Source: Branchiostoma belcheri (Eukaryota > Chordata > Leptocardii > Amphioxiformes > Branchiostomatidae). Taken from it: 64,000 nucleotides of DNA. Positions 25,100 to 35,169 of this stretch are shown here, in pieces. The translations under genes and the position numbers were made by a program. Location of the stretch: the NCBI RefSeq assembly GCF_001625305.1, contig NW_017803921.1, positions 955,079-1,019,078 of the forward strand, in the 5' to 3' direction. Under the pieces are notes generated by a model that ran no database searches, was not told the DNA's origin, and saw only the letters and a program-made list of their open reading frames with translations. Position 1 is the stretch's first letter, and each line of letters begins with the position of its first letter.

Positions 25100-25975
25100 G
25101 TCGGTACAGACACCTAGCTATCGTTCTGTGTTGGCGATTCTTCCTAAACTGAAGTAGCAACGACCTAAACTCACTAGAAAACGCCTCGTGTTTTGTTGTC
25201 CTCAGCTGCTTGGCGGCGGCTCTGTTAGGCCATTGTATCCATGGTTGCCTAGAGACAGACTGTTCCATAACGAAAAGGGGTAACTAGATTTTTTAGAAAA
25301 TAAGATAGATAAAACTCAACAATCAAGAGCAACAAAAGTTTGAGACATAGAAGAAATATAATAATTTAATTAATATTTGATGCTTTTTACTAATGTATTA
25401 CAGAGATAGAAGTACATATAATATCCCAGTAAAATATTTCTTACCCTTTCCAAAAATGGAGGTGCTTCACCCCGTGCATGCTGGGTAAATGTCGTCATTT
25501 GACGGGAGATACTTTTTCACATTGGGCTAAGGGTAGGGGTCGAAAACGAGGCGGAGGTCACTGGAGGTCACCGGAAGTGACGCGTAGGGCTGGACTGCTA
25601 CTCATATGCTGCAGCAATACCTCAGTTTCGGTAGTATGGGGACAAATGGGGGAGGGCTACCTGCGTCGTTCCCTCGATTTACGTGCAAAAACGTCAACTT
25701 TTACGTCTATATTCACTGCATTTGTTTGGCTCTTACCTCTGGGGACAAGGAAAAGCACAGTTCAGATCATATTTGAGGGGATTTAAGCTCTGGGGACCAG
25801 GTAACACTCCATATAACGTTACATGTAGGTAATGGGGACCAAATTGGTTATCAACGTTATATTTGTGTGGCTCTTAACGTTACATCTGGGCTCTTTTTTA
25901 GCTCTGGGACTAGGTAAGGCAGCTAATACAGGAAACATTTGCACCGTACAGTAATAATTGCAGGGCTGTCAGGTC

Positions 25976-26392
25976 TGGGGACCAGGTGAGGTACCTTACA
26001 GGTGAGATACGTGTATTTCCTTTGACTTGGGTTGACTATAGACCAGGTGAGGTACCTTACAGGTGACTGACGTGTATTTCCTTTGACTTGGGTTGACTAT
26101 GGACCAGGTGAGGCACCTTACAGGTGACTGAGGTGTATTTCCTTTGACTTGGGTTGACAATAGACCAGGTGAGGCACCTTACAGGTGAGTTACGTGTATT
26201 TCCTTTGACTTGGGTTGACAATAGACCAGGTGAGGTACCTTACAGGTGAGTTACGTGTATTTCCTCTGACTTGGGTTGACTATGGACCAGGTGAGGTACC
26301 TTACAGGTGAGTTACGTGTATTTCCTTTGACTTGGGTTGACTATGGACCAGGTGAAGTACCTTACAGGTGAATTACGTGTATTTCCTCTGAC
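25976..26392 (+). repeat. 61-bp tandem repeat, left arm of the foldback element
   Basis: Seven units beginning GACCAGGTGAGGTACCTTAC and ending ...TTTGACTTGGGTTGACTAT. They differ at a few sites only (ggtacc/ggcacc, gagtta/gactga). Confidence 0.9.
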
Positions 26393-26412
26393 NNNNNNNN
26401 NNNNNNNNNNNN
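26393..26412. other. Assembly gap (20 N)
   Basis: Run of N exactly where the two inverted arrays meet; real length unknown. Confidence 0.99.
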
Positions 26413-26690
26413 TCAGTCACCTGTACGGTGCCTCACCTGGTCTATTGTCAACCCAAGTCAAAGGAAATACACGTCAGTCACCTGTACGGTGCCTCACCTG
26501 GTCTATTGTCGACCCAAGTCAAAGGAAATACACGTCAGTCACCTGTAAGGTGCCTCACCTGGTCTATAGTCAACCCAAGTCAAAGGAAATACACGTCAGT
26601 CACCTGTAAGGTGCCTCACCTGGTCTATTGTCAACCCAAGTCAAAGGAAATACACGTCAGTCACCTGTAAGGTGCCTCACCTGGTCCCCA
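26413..26690 (-). repeat. 61-bp tandem repeat, right arm of the foldback element
   Basis: Five units that are the reverse complement of the left-arm unit (CACCTGTAAGGTGCCTCACC core). Long open frames here are a by-product of the repeat. Confidence 0.9.
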
Positions 26691-27649
26691 GACCTGACAG
26701 CCCTGCAATTATTACTTGTACGGTGCAAATGTTTCCTGTATTAGCTGCCTTACCTAGTCCCAGAGCTAAAAAAAAGAGCCGAGATGTAAGAGCCACACAA
26801 ATATAACGTTGATAACCAATTTGGTCCCCATTACCTACATGTAACGTTATATGGAGTGTTACCTGGTTCCCAGAGCTTAAATCCCCTCAAATATGATCTG
26901 AACTGTGCTTTTCCTTGTCCCCAGAGGTAAGAGCCACACTAATGCAGTGAATATAGACGTAAAAGTTGACGTTTTTGCACGTACATCGAGGGAAAGACGC
27001 AGGTAGCCCTCCCCACACTACCGAAACTGAGGTATTGCTGCAGCATATGAGTAGCAGTCCAGTGTCCTGACCAATAGCAGCGTGGCTGTTCATCTTCACG
27101 CGTGCTACGGCCCTTCCGGTGACCTCCAGTGACCTCCGCCTCGTTTTCGACCCCTACCCTTAGCCCAATGTGAAAAAGTATCTCCCGTCATTTGACCTTT
27201 GACACAAAAATGGCTGCCGATTCTGGTGCTAAGTGTGTTTTTCTTTGATTTTTCCACAGAAACAGGTGATTTAGGACACAAATTTACCAATAGTGGCCAA
27301 AAGTAAGTATGGTATAAAACCTAGCGTAGGTAGCAGCGAGAAACGTCTTACTAACAGGATTAACTAGTCTACTCTGCACTGTGCTGCTAGCTGCTGAACC
27401 ATGTTTATGCCAAAATACCCATAACAATAGAAAAGCGTAGTGACGATAGTGTTTAGTCTGAGCTATATAGTACTCCTTAGCAATGTTATTAGCAAAGTCG
27501 TTGGTATCAGTCTTGGTATTTAATATTGCTCAACTTGCCATACATTGTACCTGTTACAGTTGTTGTGCAATAAAGTTTCACAAGATGAATTTGTAATAAT
27601 TTGGACCATTTGTGTTATACTGTATCCTATCACAGTACAGTAACAGAGG

Positions 27650-28378
27650 ATGGCCCAGGAGAAGAAAAAGGTCCTGGCAGTGTTTGACTTTGATCACACC
27701 ATCATAGACGACAACAGCGACACCTGGGTCCTCAAGCTCGCGCCAGGAGGACAGGCCCCTGATTGGCTACGGCAGACGTACCGCAACGGGCACTGGACCG
27801 AGTACATGGAAAACGTCTTCAAATATCTGCACGACAATGGAACAATGTCCGACGAAATCCTCGACGTCATGGGCAAAATTCCTTACACTGCTAAGATGCA
27901 AAACGTCTTGAAGTACATCGGAAGTAACAGCGCCAAGTTTGACTGTATCGTGATCTCGGACTCAAACACGGTGTTTATAGAGACCATCCTGAAGGCTGGC
28001 GGAGTGAAGCATGCCGTGAATAACACGTTCACCAACCCGGCTCACTTTGACAAGTCAAACTGCCTGCACGTCAAGCCGTTCCACAAGCATGCCTGCAAGT
28101 CTTGCCCAGTGAACATGTGTAAAAAGACGATACTGTTAGAGTACATAGGAACTCAAGCTCAGGACGGTGTTGTGTATGATAAGGTTGTGTATGTAGGGGA
28201 TGGAGGGAATGATCTTTGTCCATGTAAGGAGCTGTCAGGGTCGGATATAGTCATGCCCAGGAGGGGGTACAGGCTGATGAAGAAGATAGAGAAGTTGTCA
28301 AAAAGCTCGCTCAGAGCCAAAGTTGTGTCTTGGGAAAGTGGATCAGAAGTGTTAGCTGTTCTAAAAGAGTGTGTATAG
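27650..28378 (+). CDS. PHOSPHO2: PHOSPHO2-type HAD phosphatase, copy 1
   Basis: Cytosolic HAD-superfamily phosphatase. Human PHOSPHO2 acts on pyridoxal 5'-phosphate; the relative PHOSPHO1 acts on phosphocholine and phosphoethanolamine. 242 aa, equal to the family length, in one coding exon. Motif I is FDFDHT (nucleophile D13, acid/base D15), then DDNSDTW, motif II SDSN (103-106), and a conserved H-K-H-A-C..C-P-V-N-M-C-K block (145-158) with the motif III lysine. Motif IV is GDGGND (183-188). The sequence resembles PHOSPHO2 (IIDDNSDTW, YVGDGGND) more than PHOSPHO1. A 5' UTR intron is likely: donor AAAA|GTAAGT at 27302 and acceptor CACAG just before the ATG. AATAAA at 28724-28729. Confidence 0.93.
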   Translation: MAQEKKKVLAVFDFDHTIIDDNSDTWVLKLAPGGQAPDWLRQTYRNGHWTEYMENVFKYLHDNGTMSDEILDVMGKIPYTAKMQNVLKYIGSNSAKFDCIVISDSNTVFIETILKAGGVKHAVNNTFTNPAHFDKSNCLHVKPFHKHACKSCPVNMCKKTILLEYIGTQAQDGVVYDKVVYVGDGGNDLCPCKELSGSDIVMPRRGYRLMKKIEKLSKSSLRAKVVSWESGSEVLAVLKECV

Positions 28379-29579
28379 ATAATATTCTACATTACTGGTG
28401 CTAATTGAATTTTTGGGTACATTGATATTGGGTACATATATGACTTTTGCGTGTAGTTTTTGTCTTCTAGATGTTCTAGTACAAATGTACATTGTATTAC
28501 CGATAATTTGTGCTGTATTACAAATGTGTTAACTATATGTACCTTCCAGTTCAGTATTATCTTTTTCAATCCATTGAGTTAGATTTGACTTTTTGAGTGT
28601 TTTAAGAAGACACTTAACCTACAGATTATATGTTGCTTTACATTTTTTTAAACATTTGTATAGGTAAAAGTTACAATATGGATAATGGGTGCTCAGTATT
28701 CAAATTATATATGTTATAATGTCAATAAAATGCCACTCACTATACACATGCTGAGTACTATTGATGTCTCTTTCACTACCTTGGAAAGACTTAACATCCT
28801 TTTTTTGTAAACTCAAAATTCTGCTACTTCACTTGTTTTAAAGATCTCTTTGAAAATTTTAGTTTCCTATGATTGAACAACAAAATTGTCACTCTGTCAG
28901 TGAATAGCAGATGACGTAATGTAACGTTATACACACCTATATAGACCGACACACATACAGTACATGCCTCACATTGTATTCAGGTTGTTGACCCGGTTTC
29001 AACTTTAACCTGGGTCAATCAAAGATGGCGGCATAACCGCGCGAACCGGTTTTGGATTGTCGCTAATTTGTGTGGTTTATGAGTTGAAACAAGGAAAAGA
29101 AGAGGATCACCTCCCAGGTTTGGTACTCAACAACAACTGTGTAAGCTAAGGTTGTTGACCGGTTTAAAACGTCTCGGGCTATTGCGTCAGACTGGTTAAA
29201 CTGTACTCCTAATCTTCATACGAAGTATACACTGTCGTCACTGTAGATTTATATATATATAAGTTGTAACGTTACTAATTTTAGAATTAGACTGGGATTG
29301 GGGAAAATTCAACTGAAGGCCATTTACGCTTGATAGATTGAAGCCGATCTAGTGATGACAGAGACCGCAATGTGGCCCAGGAGTATCATTTACAACGTTA
29401 TAACAATAGACATCCGATTTTAGTTCGCTCATATGATCGCCTCCCTGCAGAGTCATCTAATATCTAGTATATAGTGAAGGCAGTCTGAAAAATGAATTGT
29501 ATGATCTATTTCATGACAAAAACAATCTTGTTCTATATCAACAAAATCGACCAAATAACCAATGCCGTTGTCCTCCCAG
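28379..29579. other. Intergenic, promoter of PHOSPHO copy 2
   Basis: It contains the 3' end of copy 1 and, at 29022-29032, AAGATGGCGGC (canonical YY1 core). This probably marks the copy 2 start region, with a 5' UTR intron ending TCCTCCCAG at 29579. Nothing else recognised. Confidence 0.4.
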
Positions 29580-30317
29580 ATGGCGACTGACAAGAAGAAA
29601 GTTCTGGCCGTGTTTGACTTTGACCGGACCATCATAGACTGTAACAGCGATGACTGGGTGGCGGCACTTTGCCCAGGCGGGGAGCCGCCCAGAGAACTCT
29701 GGGACAGATATCGTCAGGGGTTCTTCATGGAAGCAGTTCAGGACCTCCTGAAGCTTCTTCACGACAGCGGCGTGTCTTCTCAAGACATCCTTGACGTCAT
29801 GACGAAAGCTCCTTACACGGACGGAATGAAAGACGTCTTGCAGTTCATCGGAAAGAACAGCGACGTCTTTGACTGTGTTGTGATGTCAGGAACTAACGAA
29901 CTTTTTCTGGAAGCTGCCTTTAAAGCAGACGGGGTGGACCGGGAGGTCATTGGCAAGATCTACACTAACTACGGTCATATTGATGACAAAGGGAGAATGC
30001 ATGTTAAGTCCTATCATAACCGACTCTGTAGTTGTTCTGTAGACATATGCAAGGGCACTCTGCTGCCTGAATACATCAAAGAACAGGCTCAAAAAGGTGT
30101 GACGTACACGAAAGTTGTGTTTGTCGGTGATGGCGTCAATGATTTTTGCCCCTGTAAAGGACTGGGGCCGTCCGATGTAGTGATGCCCAGAAAGGGGTAC
30201 AAACTCATGGAGAAGATAGAAGAGACGGAACGGAGCCCTGGGAACAAGCTCAAGGCTAAGATCATTCCATGGGAACGAGGCTTAGATGTCTTGGCTGTTC
30301 TTGAAGGGTTTCTGTAA
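29580..30317 (+). CDS. PHOSPHO2-like HAD phosphatase, copy 2, diverged active site
   Basis: 245 aa paralogue of the gene 1.2 kb upstream, same strand. Start chosen at 29580 because a splice acceptor (CTCCCAG) abuts this ATG; an in-frame ATG at 29562 would lie in the intron. Motif I FDFDRT is intact (D13, D15), as are NSDDW and GD..ND. Motif II reads SGTN instead of SDSN, so the substrate-site Asp is Gly. Motif IV is GDGVND instead of GDGGND. The H.H.C..CP.N.CK block has become HNRLCSCSVDICK, losing the second His and the CP spacing. Lys158 is kept. This suggests a changed substrate rather than a dead enzyme, since the frame is open and the rest is well conserved. AATAAA at 30478-30483. Confidence 0.88.
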   Translation: MATDKKKVLAVFDFDRTIIDCNSDDWVAALCPGGEPPRELWDRYRQGFFMEAVQDLLKLLHDSGVSSQDILDVMTKAPYTDGMKDVLQFIGKNSDVFDCVVMSGTNELFLEAAFKADGVDREVIGKIYTNYGHIDDKGRMHVKSYHNRLCSCSVDICKGTLLPEYIKEQAQKGVTYTKVVFVGDGVNDFCPCKGLGPSDVVMPRKGYKLMEKIEETERSPGNKLKAKIIPWERGLDVLAVLEGFL

Positions 30318-31637
30318 CCTCAGACAGTGTCGTGGAGGATTTAGTTTCTTTTATATGTCTGTCAGAGTTGTATCGTTTGTTGGCTGTTGACATGACTATT
30401 GTGTACGCTCGAGATATCAGCGTTACGTTAAATTTAGATCTAGAGGCGTGACAGTGTTCAGTGTTCTTGTTTGGGTGAATAAAGACTTACTATAATTATT
30501 GCCTCGAATTGTAGCATTGTTTAATAACATATATTGCCAGTATAATGTGTAATGTATCGAGGGAAAATCTAAGAAATTTCATTGATTAAAGGCAAATGGT
30601 AATGGTGTTTTTTTAGTTTCTTAGCATATCTGGTAGAGTTGTGCCATATAGGACGGAACGGGTTGCAGTATATAGCTATTAATGGGTGAAATCTGCCGTC
30701 TCTGCCTTGTTTAATGTTTCTAGAACCAGAACTCGACTATAAACCCTACGAGTATGTAGTTCAAGGTAGTAGAAAAATGTTCTAGATGCATATCAGTGGA
30801 AGACACCTACCTGTCAGTTATCTAAATATGCAGTCGAAAACATCCATGAATATAAAAATCAATCAAATATGTCTAGACGTATAACGTAGTAAACCCCGAC
30901 ATGTACGTGTACGGAGTCTGGATTCTTACATAACATCGACGTTATGTCCCCCGTTGCAATATGTGGTAGAGACTGTCATTCAAGTGTACATGTAGTTTTC
31001 TTTAGTCACCAAAGAAGATGCGGATGCCTGCATGTATTAACTCTCCGTCTACCACGCTGTTCACAAAAAGACGCCATGTAACCCCGCACGTAGTGTAATC
31101 TGGAAACCAATTTCAAAACCTAGCTTTTGACACTTTTTTTTACAATCAAAGTTAGATTGGGCGCTTTTTGTCAGAAGAAAAAAAAGATATCTTTGTTTTA
31201 CGGCCCACGTATATTTGTCTGGTATATCTAGAGCCAGATATAAATGTGGAGTTATTGGTAAGATGTAGAAAGTAACATGTAACTGAGTGAATGAATGAAT
31301 GTATTATATGACCTTTATTGTAACACCAATGGGCTAAGTTTACGTTGCTAAAAATATTAAAGAATCATGGCAATTCATAGAGTGCACTTGACTTGTACTA
31401 TCAATTACTATATTGATCTGAAGATATTAATAATTGGTACCAGAATAACGTGCATGCAAATACATGTACTCTTTATGTTAATAAAGTTTAACATTGTAAA
31501 TGTACTGTAACACAGCCATATGAATTCGTCAAAGAAACAGATCAATCTCAATGTCACATCTTCAGAAAAATACTACTCCTTCTGCATAATAAGTGTTCTT
31601 TGTGCAACATGGTAAGATTAATTGGTAAGATGACTTT
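30318..31637. other. Intergenic, convergent 3' ends
   Basis: AT-rich. A minus-strand AATAAA at 31314-31319 probably ends the LRR receptor transcript. No gene or repeat recognised. Confidence 0.4.
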
Positions 31638-34070
31638 CTAGGGACAGTCTGGGGTGGTTTCTTTAGAATCGTTTTCCCCGTACATTTTCGAAACGGAGCC
31701 TTCACCAAACGCAGGTGTGCTGTTGTCATGCGCTAAGGTATCTTCTACAGGGCTTTGTTGCATCATAAACATTTGAGGAACCTTTGCGGACTCTTCACGA
31801 CTTTGTTCTCCGCGGTCACCACTGACTGTCTCGTCACGGGACATGGGGACATGCACACCAGAGACATCTGCAGGAGATACGGGCCCGCTTTCATACATAC
31901 CAGACCTACCTTTACGGATTTCCTTAGGGTCACCACGAAGGTATCTTCTACAGGCCTTTGTTGCATCATAAACATTAGAGGAACCCTTACGGATTTCTTT
32001 AGGGTTACCTCTGACATACCTCTTACAGAATTTGGTTGTACTATATGCACTGGAGGACTCTTCGCGGATTTCTTTAGGGTCACCTCTCACATACCTCTTA
32101 CGGGACTTGGTTTTATCATACATACTAGAGGAGCCTTTGCGGATTTCTTTAGGATCACCACTGAGATATCTTTTACAGGGCTTGGTTGCACCATAAAAAT
32201 TAGAGGAACCCTCACGGATTTCTTTAGGGTTACCTCTGAGATACCTCTTACAGGATTTGGTTGTATTATATGCACTGGAGGACTCTTCGCGGATTTCTTT
32301 AGGGTCACCTCTCACATACCTCTTACGGGACTTGGTTTTATCATACATACCAGAGGAGCCTTTGTGGATTTCTTTAGGGTCACCACAGAGATATCTTTTA
32401 CAGGGCTTGGTTGCACCATAAAAATTAGAGGAACCCTCACTGATTTCTTTAGGGTCACCTCTGACGTACCTCCTTTTACGGGACTGGGTTGCATACGCAC
32501 TAGAGGAGTCTTCATGGTTGTCACTAGGGTCACCACGGACGTACCTCTTCTTACAGGACTTCTTTACATATGCAATCGAGGAACCTTCGCGGATTTCACT
32601 GTTGTCGCCACTGTAATAGAACTTGGTTACCCCTTCAGAGACAACGTTCTCATCAAAATCATCGTCATCAGAAACGATAACGTCTGGAGAGTCAGAAGCG
32701 TCAGACTCGCTCAAACTGTCGTGATCGCGAAGGTGTCCCTCGGCGTAAGGCGTGACGTCTTCCTCCTCGACGTCATACGCGATGGCGTACGGGGCAATCT
32801 GTTCATCTGGGTCGGCACTGTTGCTGTCTGCAGCCTCTGCATAACCCTGCGTGGCTAGCCGCTCGCCATTCAAACCCTCTGCTTCGGTACTTTGGCATGC
32901 AGGAAACGTGGCCGAGTTCGAGATTGGTGGTGTGATTTGATTGGCTGGTGGCTCGCCGTGATTGACAGCTCCATCTGCGTTGCCATGGCAGCCAGAGTTT
33001 GCTCCTGGTGGGGTGGGCTGATGTAGGTGGTGATTGACATCTTTACGACTTTTGCAGCACAGCCTGTGCTTCCTGTGAAGCCGGACACAGCAGAAGATGA
33101 AACCCATGACCAGCAGACTTTCAGCCACGTACGCGACGATGTAAAGAATTCGTAGTGGTTGCCCCTTCCCTACCTTTCCGGTGTTTGAGTCAGAGCGAGA
33201 AGTATTTGTTCCCACCATTGTGGAGTTGGCGGTCTTTTTAAAGTTGTTTTGTGTGGTATTATTTTCTACACCGTTGGTGAGAAAAGTGCTGTGTGGCTCG
33301 CTTGTTGCAATTGTTGTCGAGGTTGCTGCTGAACTGACGGTACTAGCAGTAGACTGGCTTGGTTCACAGTCCATCAAGTTGATCAACGCCAGAGTCGACT
33401 CGTTGAATAAAGAACCCATGGGCAATCCACGGGGACTGTAGCATAAAGCCAACTTATTTAGGTTTTCAGTTAAAAAGCAGGCTTTGCACGAAGAGCAACA
33501 TGCCGGACCTTTTCCTTTACAAGCCTGTCGGTTTAAACACACCATCTTGTCCACCAGCCAGTGCAGGGTACAGCTGCAGAAAAGCGGGTTCCCGTAGAGT
33601 AAAACTTTCATACCGCTGTTCATTCGTGGCCATCCCAGCTGGTACTGGGAGAAGGACAAAAGTTTGTTGTAAGTCAGATCTACATACTCCAGCTTCGGAA
33701 GATGCTCAATGACGGTGTCGAGTTCCACGACCCGAAGTCTGTTAGTTTGCAGATGAAGGCGTCTCAACTTTGGTACAGCACGTAGAGACGTCCAGGAGAA
33801 AGTCTCAATGCGGTTCATTCTGAGATCCAGTGTGGACAGGCGCGGCAGTGACGGCAGGTACGACACGTTTGCGATGCTGTTGAAACCAATTTTGAGCTTG
33901 TCAACGTCTCTCGGTACATCGTCAGGAAACATTATGAGATTCAGACTGTTACAGTCAGCATATAGCTCACCCCTTGTCACCGATACCCGACATTTGGTCG
34001 GTGCACACATGCATAGTGTCAACAAAGAGCCGACAGCTACAAGCAAAAGCAGTCCAGGAGCTAATGCCAT
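31638..34070 (-). CDS. LRR transmembrane receptor with ten cytoplasmic 25-residue repeats
   Basis: Single-exon 810-aa type I membrane protein, no clear orthologue. Signal peptide at residues 1-23. LRRNT-like C27 and C40. About four to five leucine-rich repeats at 55-165 (LSTLDLRMNRIETF, LRRLHLQTNRLRVVEL, LEYVDLTYNKLLSF). LRRCT from NPLFCSCTLHWLVDKM (161 on) with a run of extra cysteines. A Ser/Thr/Asn-rich stalk at 236-300 has several N-glycosylation sites, and the TM segment is about 306-330. The cytoplasmic part is acidic (420-480). Then come ten repeats (484-730) on the pattern KRYVRGDPKEIREGSS..Y..TK.C, each with a Tyr in RY and a second Tyr before TK. The repeat tyrosines suggest phosphorylation and scaffolding, by inference. 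Amphioxus has many such LRR receptors in immune gene sets. Confidence 0.88.
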   Translation of the reverse strand: MALAPGLLLLVAVGSLLTLCMCAPTKCRVSVTRGELYADCNSLNLIMFPDDVPRDVDKLKIGFNSIANVSYLPSLPRLSTLDLRMNRIETFSWTSLRAVPKLRRLHLQTNRLRVVELDTVIEHLPKLEYVDLTYNKLLSFSQYQLGWPRMNSGMKVLLYGNPLFCSCTLHWLVDKMVCLNRQACKGKGPACCSSCKACFLTENLNKLALCYSPRGLPMGSLFNESTLALINLMDCEPSQSTASTVSSAATSTTIATSEPHSTFLTNGVENNTTQNNFKKTANSTMVGTNTSRSDSNTGKVGKGQPLRILYIVAYVAESLLVMGFIFCCVRLHRKHRLCCKSRKDVNHHLHQPTPPGANSGCHGNADGAVNHGEPPANQITPPISNSATFPACQSTEAEGLNGERLATQGYAEAADSNSADPDEQIAPYAIAYDVEEEDVTPYAEGHLRDHDSLSESDASDSPDVIVSDDDDFDENVVSEGVTKFYYSGDNSEIREGSSIAYVKKSCKKRYVRGDPSDNHEDSSSAYATQSRKRRYVRGDPKEISEGSSNFYGATKPCKRYLCGDPKEIHKGSSGMYDKTKSRKRYVRGDPKEIREESSSAYNTTKSCKRYLRGNPKEIREGSSNFYGATKPCKRYLSGDPKEIRKGSSSMYDKTKSRKRYVRGDPKEIREESSSAYSTTKFCKRYVRGNPKEIRKGSSNVYDATKACRRYLRGDPKEIRKGRSGMYESGPVSPADVSGVHVPMSRDETVSGDRGEQSREESAKVPQMFMMQQSPVEDTLAHDNSTPAFGEGSVSKMYGENDSKETTPDCP
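31881..32621 (-). repeat. 75-bp coding minisatellite with 225-bp higher-order period
   Basis: Ten 25-codon units. The middle units follow a three-step cycle: SSNFYGATKPC, then SS(G/S)MYDKTKSR, then SSSAYNTTKSC. This shows that a three-unit block was copied as a whole. All three reading frames and the opposite strand stay open through it. Confidence 0.9.
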
Positions 34071-34114
34071 ATTGGAGCTTACAATGAGGAAATAGTCAGC
34101 TGGAAATATGGTAA

Positions 34115-34350
34115 TGGACTTGTGGCTAGGATTGTTGACTTAGAATCAGAAGGTTCGAATCTCACTGTTGTGTCACTGGGAAAGACACTTAACACCTACA
34201 TGTATTTCCTCACTCGACGCAAGTGAAAATGAGTACCCAGCTTCGGCTAGGAACATCCACACGGAGGAGAGCCACACCTCAAGCACGTTAAAGTACCCAC
34301 CACACTTATCGAGTAAAGAGTAGGGGTCCTCTCCGATGTGAGTGATTCAA
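34115..34350 (+). repeat. tRNA-derived SINE
   Basis: A-box-like TGGCTAGGATTG and B-box GGTTCGAATCTC, spaced like a tRNA head. The body follows, with 'cactgggaaagacacttaac' and 'cctcactcgacgcaagtg', typical of metazoan V-SINE-like bodies. The longest copy of this family in the window. Confidence 0.7.
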
Positions 34351-35032
34351 ACCTTTCAGTTCGTAAAGAATGCTCCTCCAACCTGCAACCTGTTACCAGA
34401 CAAACTCAAAGGAATCCAACGCCTTCTGTCTGAGGCAAAAGCGTCTGAATGAATGCAAGTAATCAGCTGTTACGTTATACGTATTCTTCAAGTTCAAGTA
34501 CGTACTTGGCTGATGCATAGCAATCATGTACTGTCGGCAATGACGACGGTCGATTGTTAGGCTGGTACCCAACCCATTGGGGGCTCCCCGGTGTCTCTTC
34601 GGTGCTGGGAGTGGTACCCCCCCGCCCAGGCCCATTGGCCCGCACGGGAGTTTTTTACGGGGTCAGTTTCAATCTACAGGTCAGCAGTAATCAGAAAGAC
34701 CGGCTGTCAATATAGGCTGTCAGAACTAGAAAGTCCCTTTGCTCATGGGGCTGGCAAAACCCCTAAGCCGGCCTGTGGAGAATGGTTACTAAGCTATTCG
34801 GTTACTAGGCTACTCTTTACTACGTTGTTCATTCATTTCAATGTCTGACACACAGTATATATGTATATAAACATGAACATGCACGTGTGTAGGAAAGTAT
34901 ACGTAGAATGGTTATGTAATTTTTCTTCGAAACCCTTTTCTTTTCCAGAAATTCTGTGAAACTCCCACATACAGACTAATCTAGACAATAGTGTAGTTCA
35001 CTGGGTAATCTAGGTAGGTGTGTTGATTACAT

Positions 35033-35168
35033 TAGCCTCCTTCGCAGTCTTGTTGGGCGTCGGCGTTATTTTTTCTCTGAGCGACGCGAGTAATATGCGG
35101 CCGCGAGGGACGATTTGCTGCCGAGGGAGCCACGGAGAGAAGGTTTCGCGCTCCAACTTGTGTGGCTA
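35033..35168 (+). mobile_element. Short MITE, TAGCCTCCTTCGCAG family
   Basis: Begins TAGCCTCCTTCGCAGTC, contains GCGACGCGAGTAATATGCGG and GCCGAGGGAGCCACGGAG, and ends in GGCTA. Relatives at 36791-36945 (inverted) and 62457-62607. TA at both ends suggests a TA target site as in Tc1/mariner MITEs. Confidence 0.6.
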
Positions 35169-35169
35169 A

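Larger units (their letters stand above)
25502..27188. mobile_element. Foldback (long inverted repeat) DNA element, about 1.7 kb, gap at the centre
   Basis: The left arm starts ACGGGAGATACTTTTTCAC and the right arm ends with its complement. The arms stay inverted copies for at least 0.8 kb each, and CATTTG flanks both ends (25496-25501 and 27189-27194), consistent with a target duplication. The inner parts of the arms are tandem arrays of a 61-bp unit (about seven copies left, five right, inverted). No transposase frame is seen. The right arm has about 35-40 bp near 27060-27115 that the left arm lacks. The structure resembles Drosophila FB and sea-urchin TU elements. The 20-N gap hides the true middle. 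Confidence 0.8.

Noticed and set aside
26337-26670. Open frames in the inverted 61-bp arrays
   Set aside because: Product of tandem repetition within the foldback element; one crosses the N gap. No coding signal.
29562-29580. Upstream ATG of PHOSPHO copy 2
   Set aside because: A splice acceptor (CTCCCAG) lies between it and the conserved start, so it is probably intronic.
31755-32858. 367-residue open frame on the plus strand opposite the LRR receptor
   Set aside because: It is the mirror of the 75-bp coding repeat. Because the unit length is a multiple of three, every frame without a stop in one unit stays open. No start context or family likeness.
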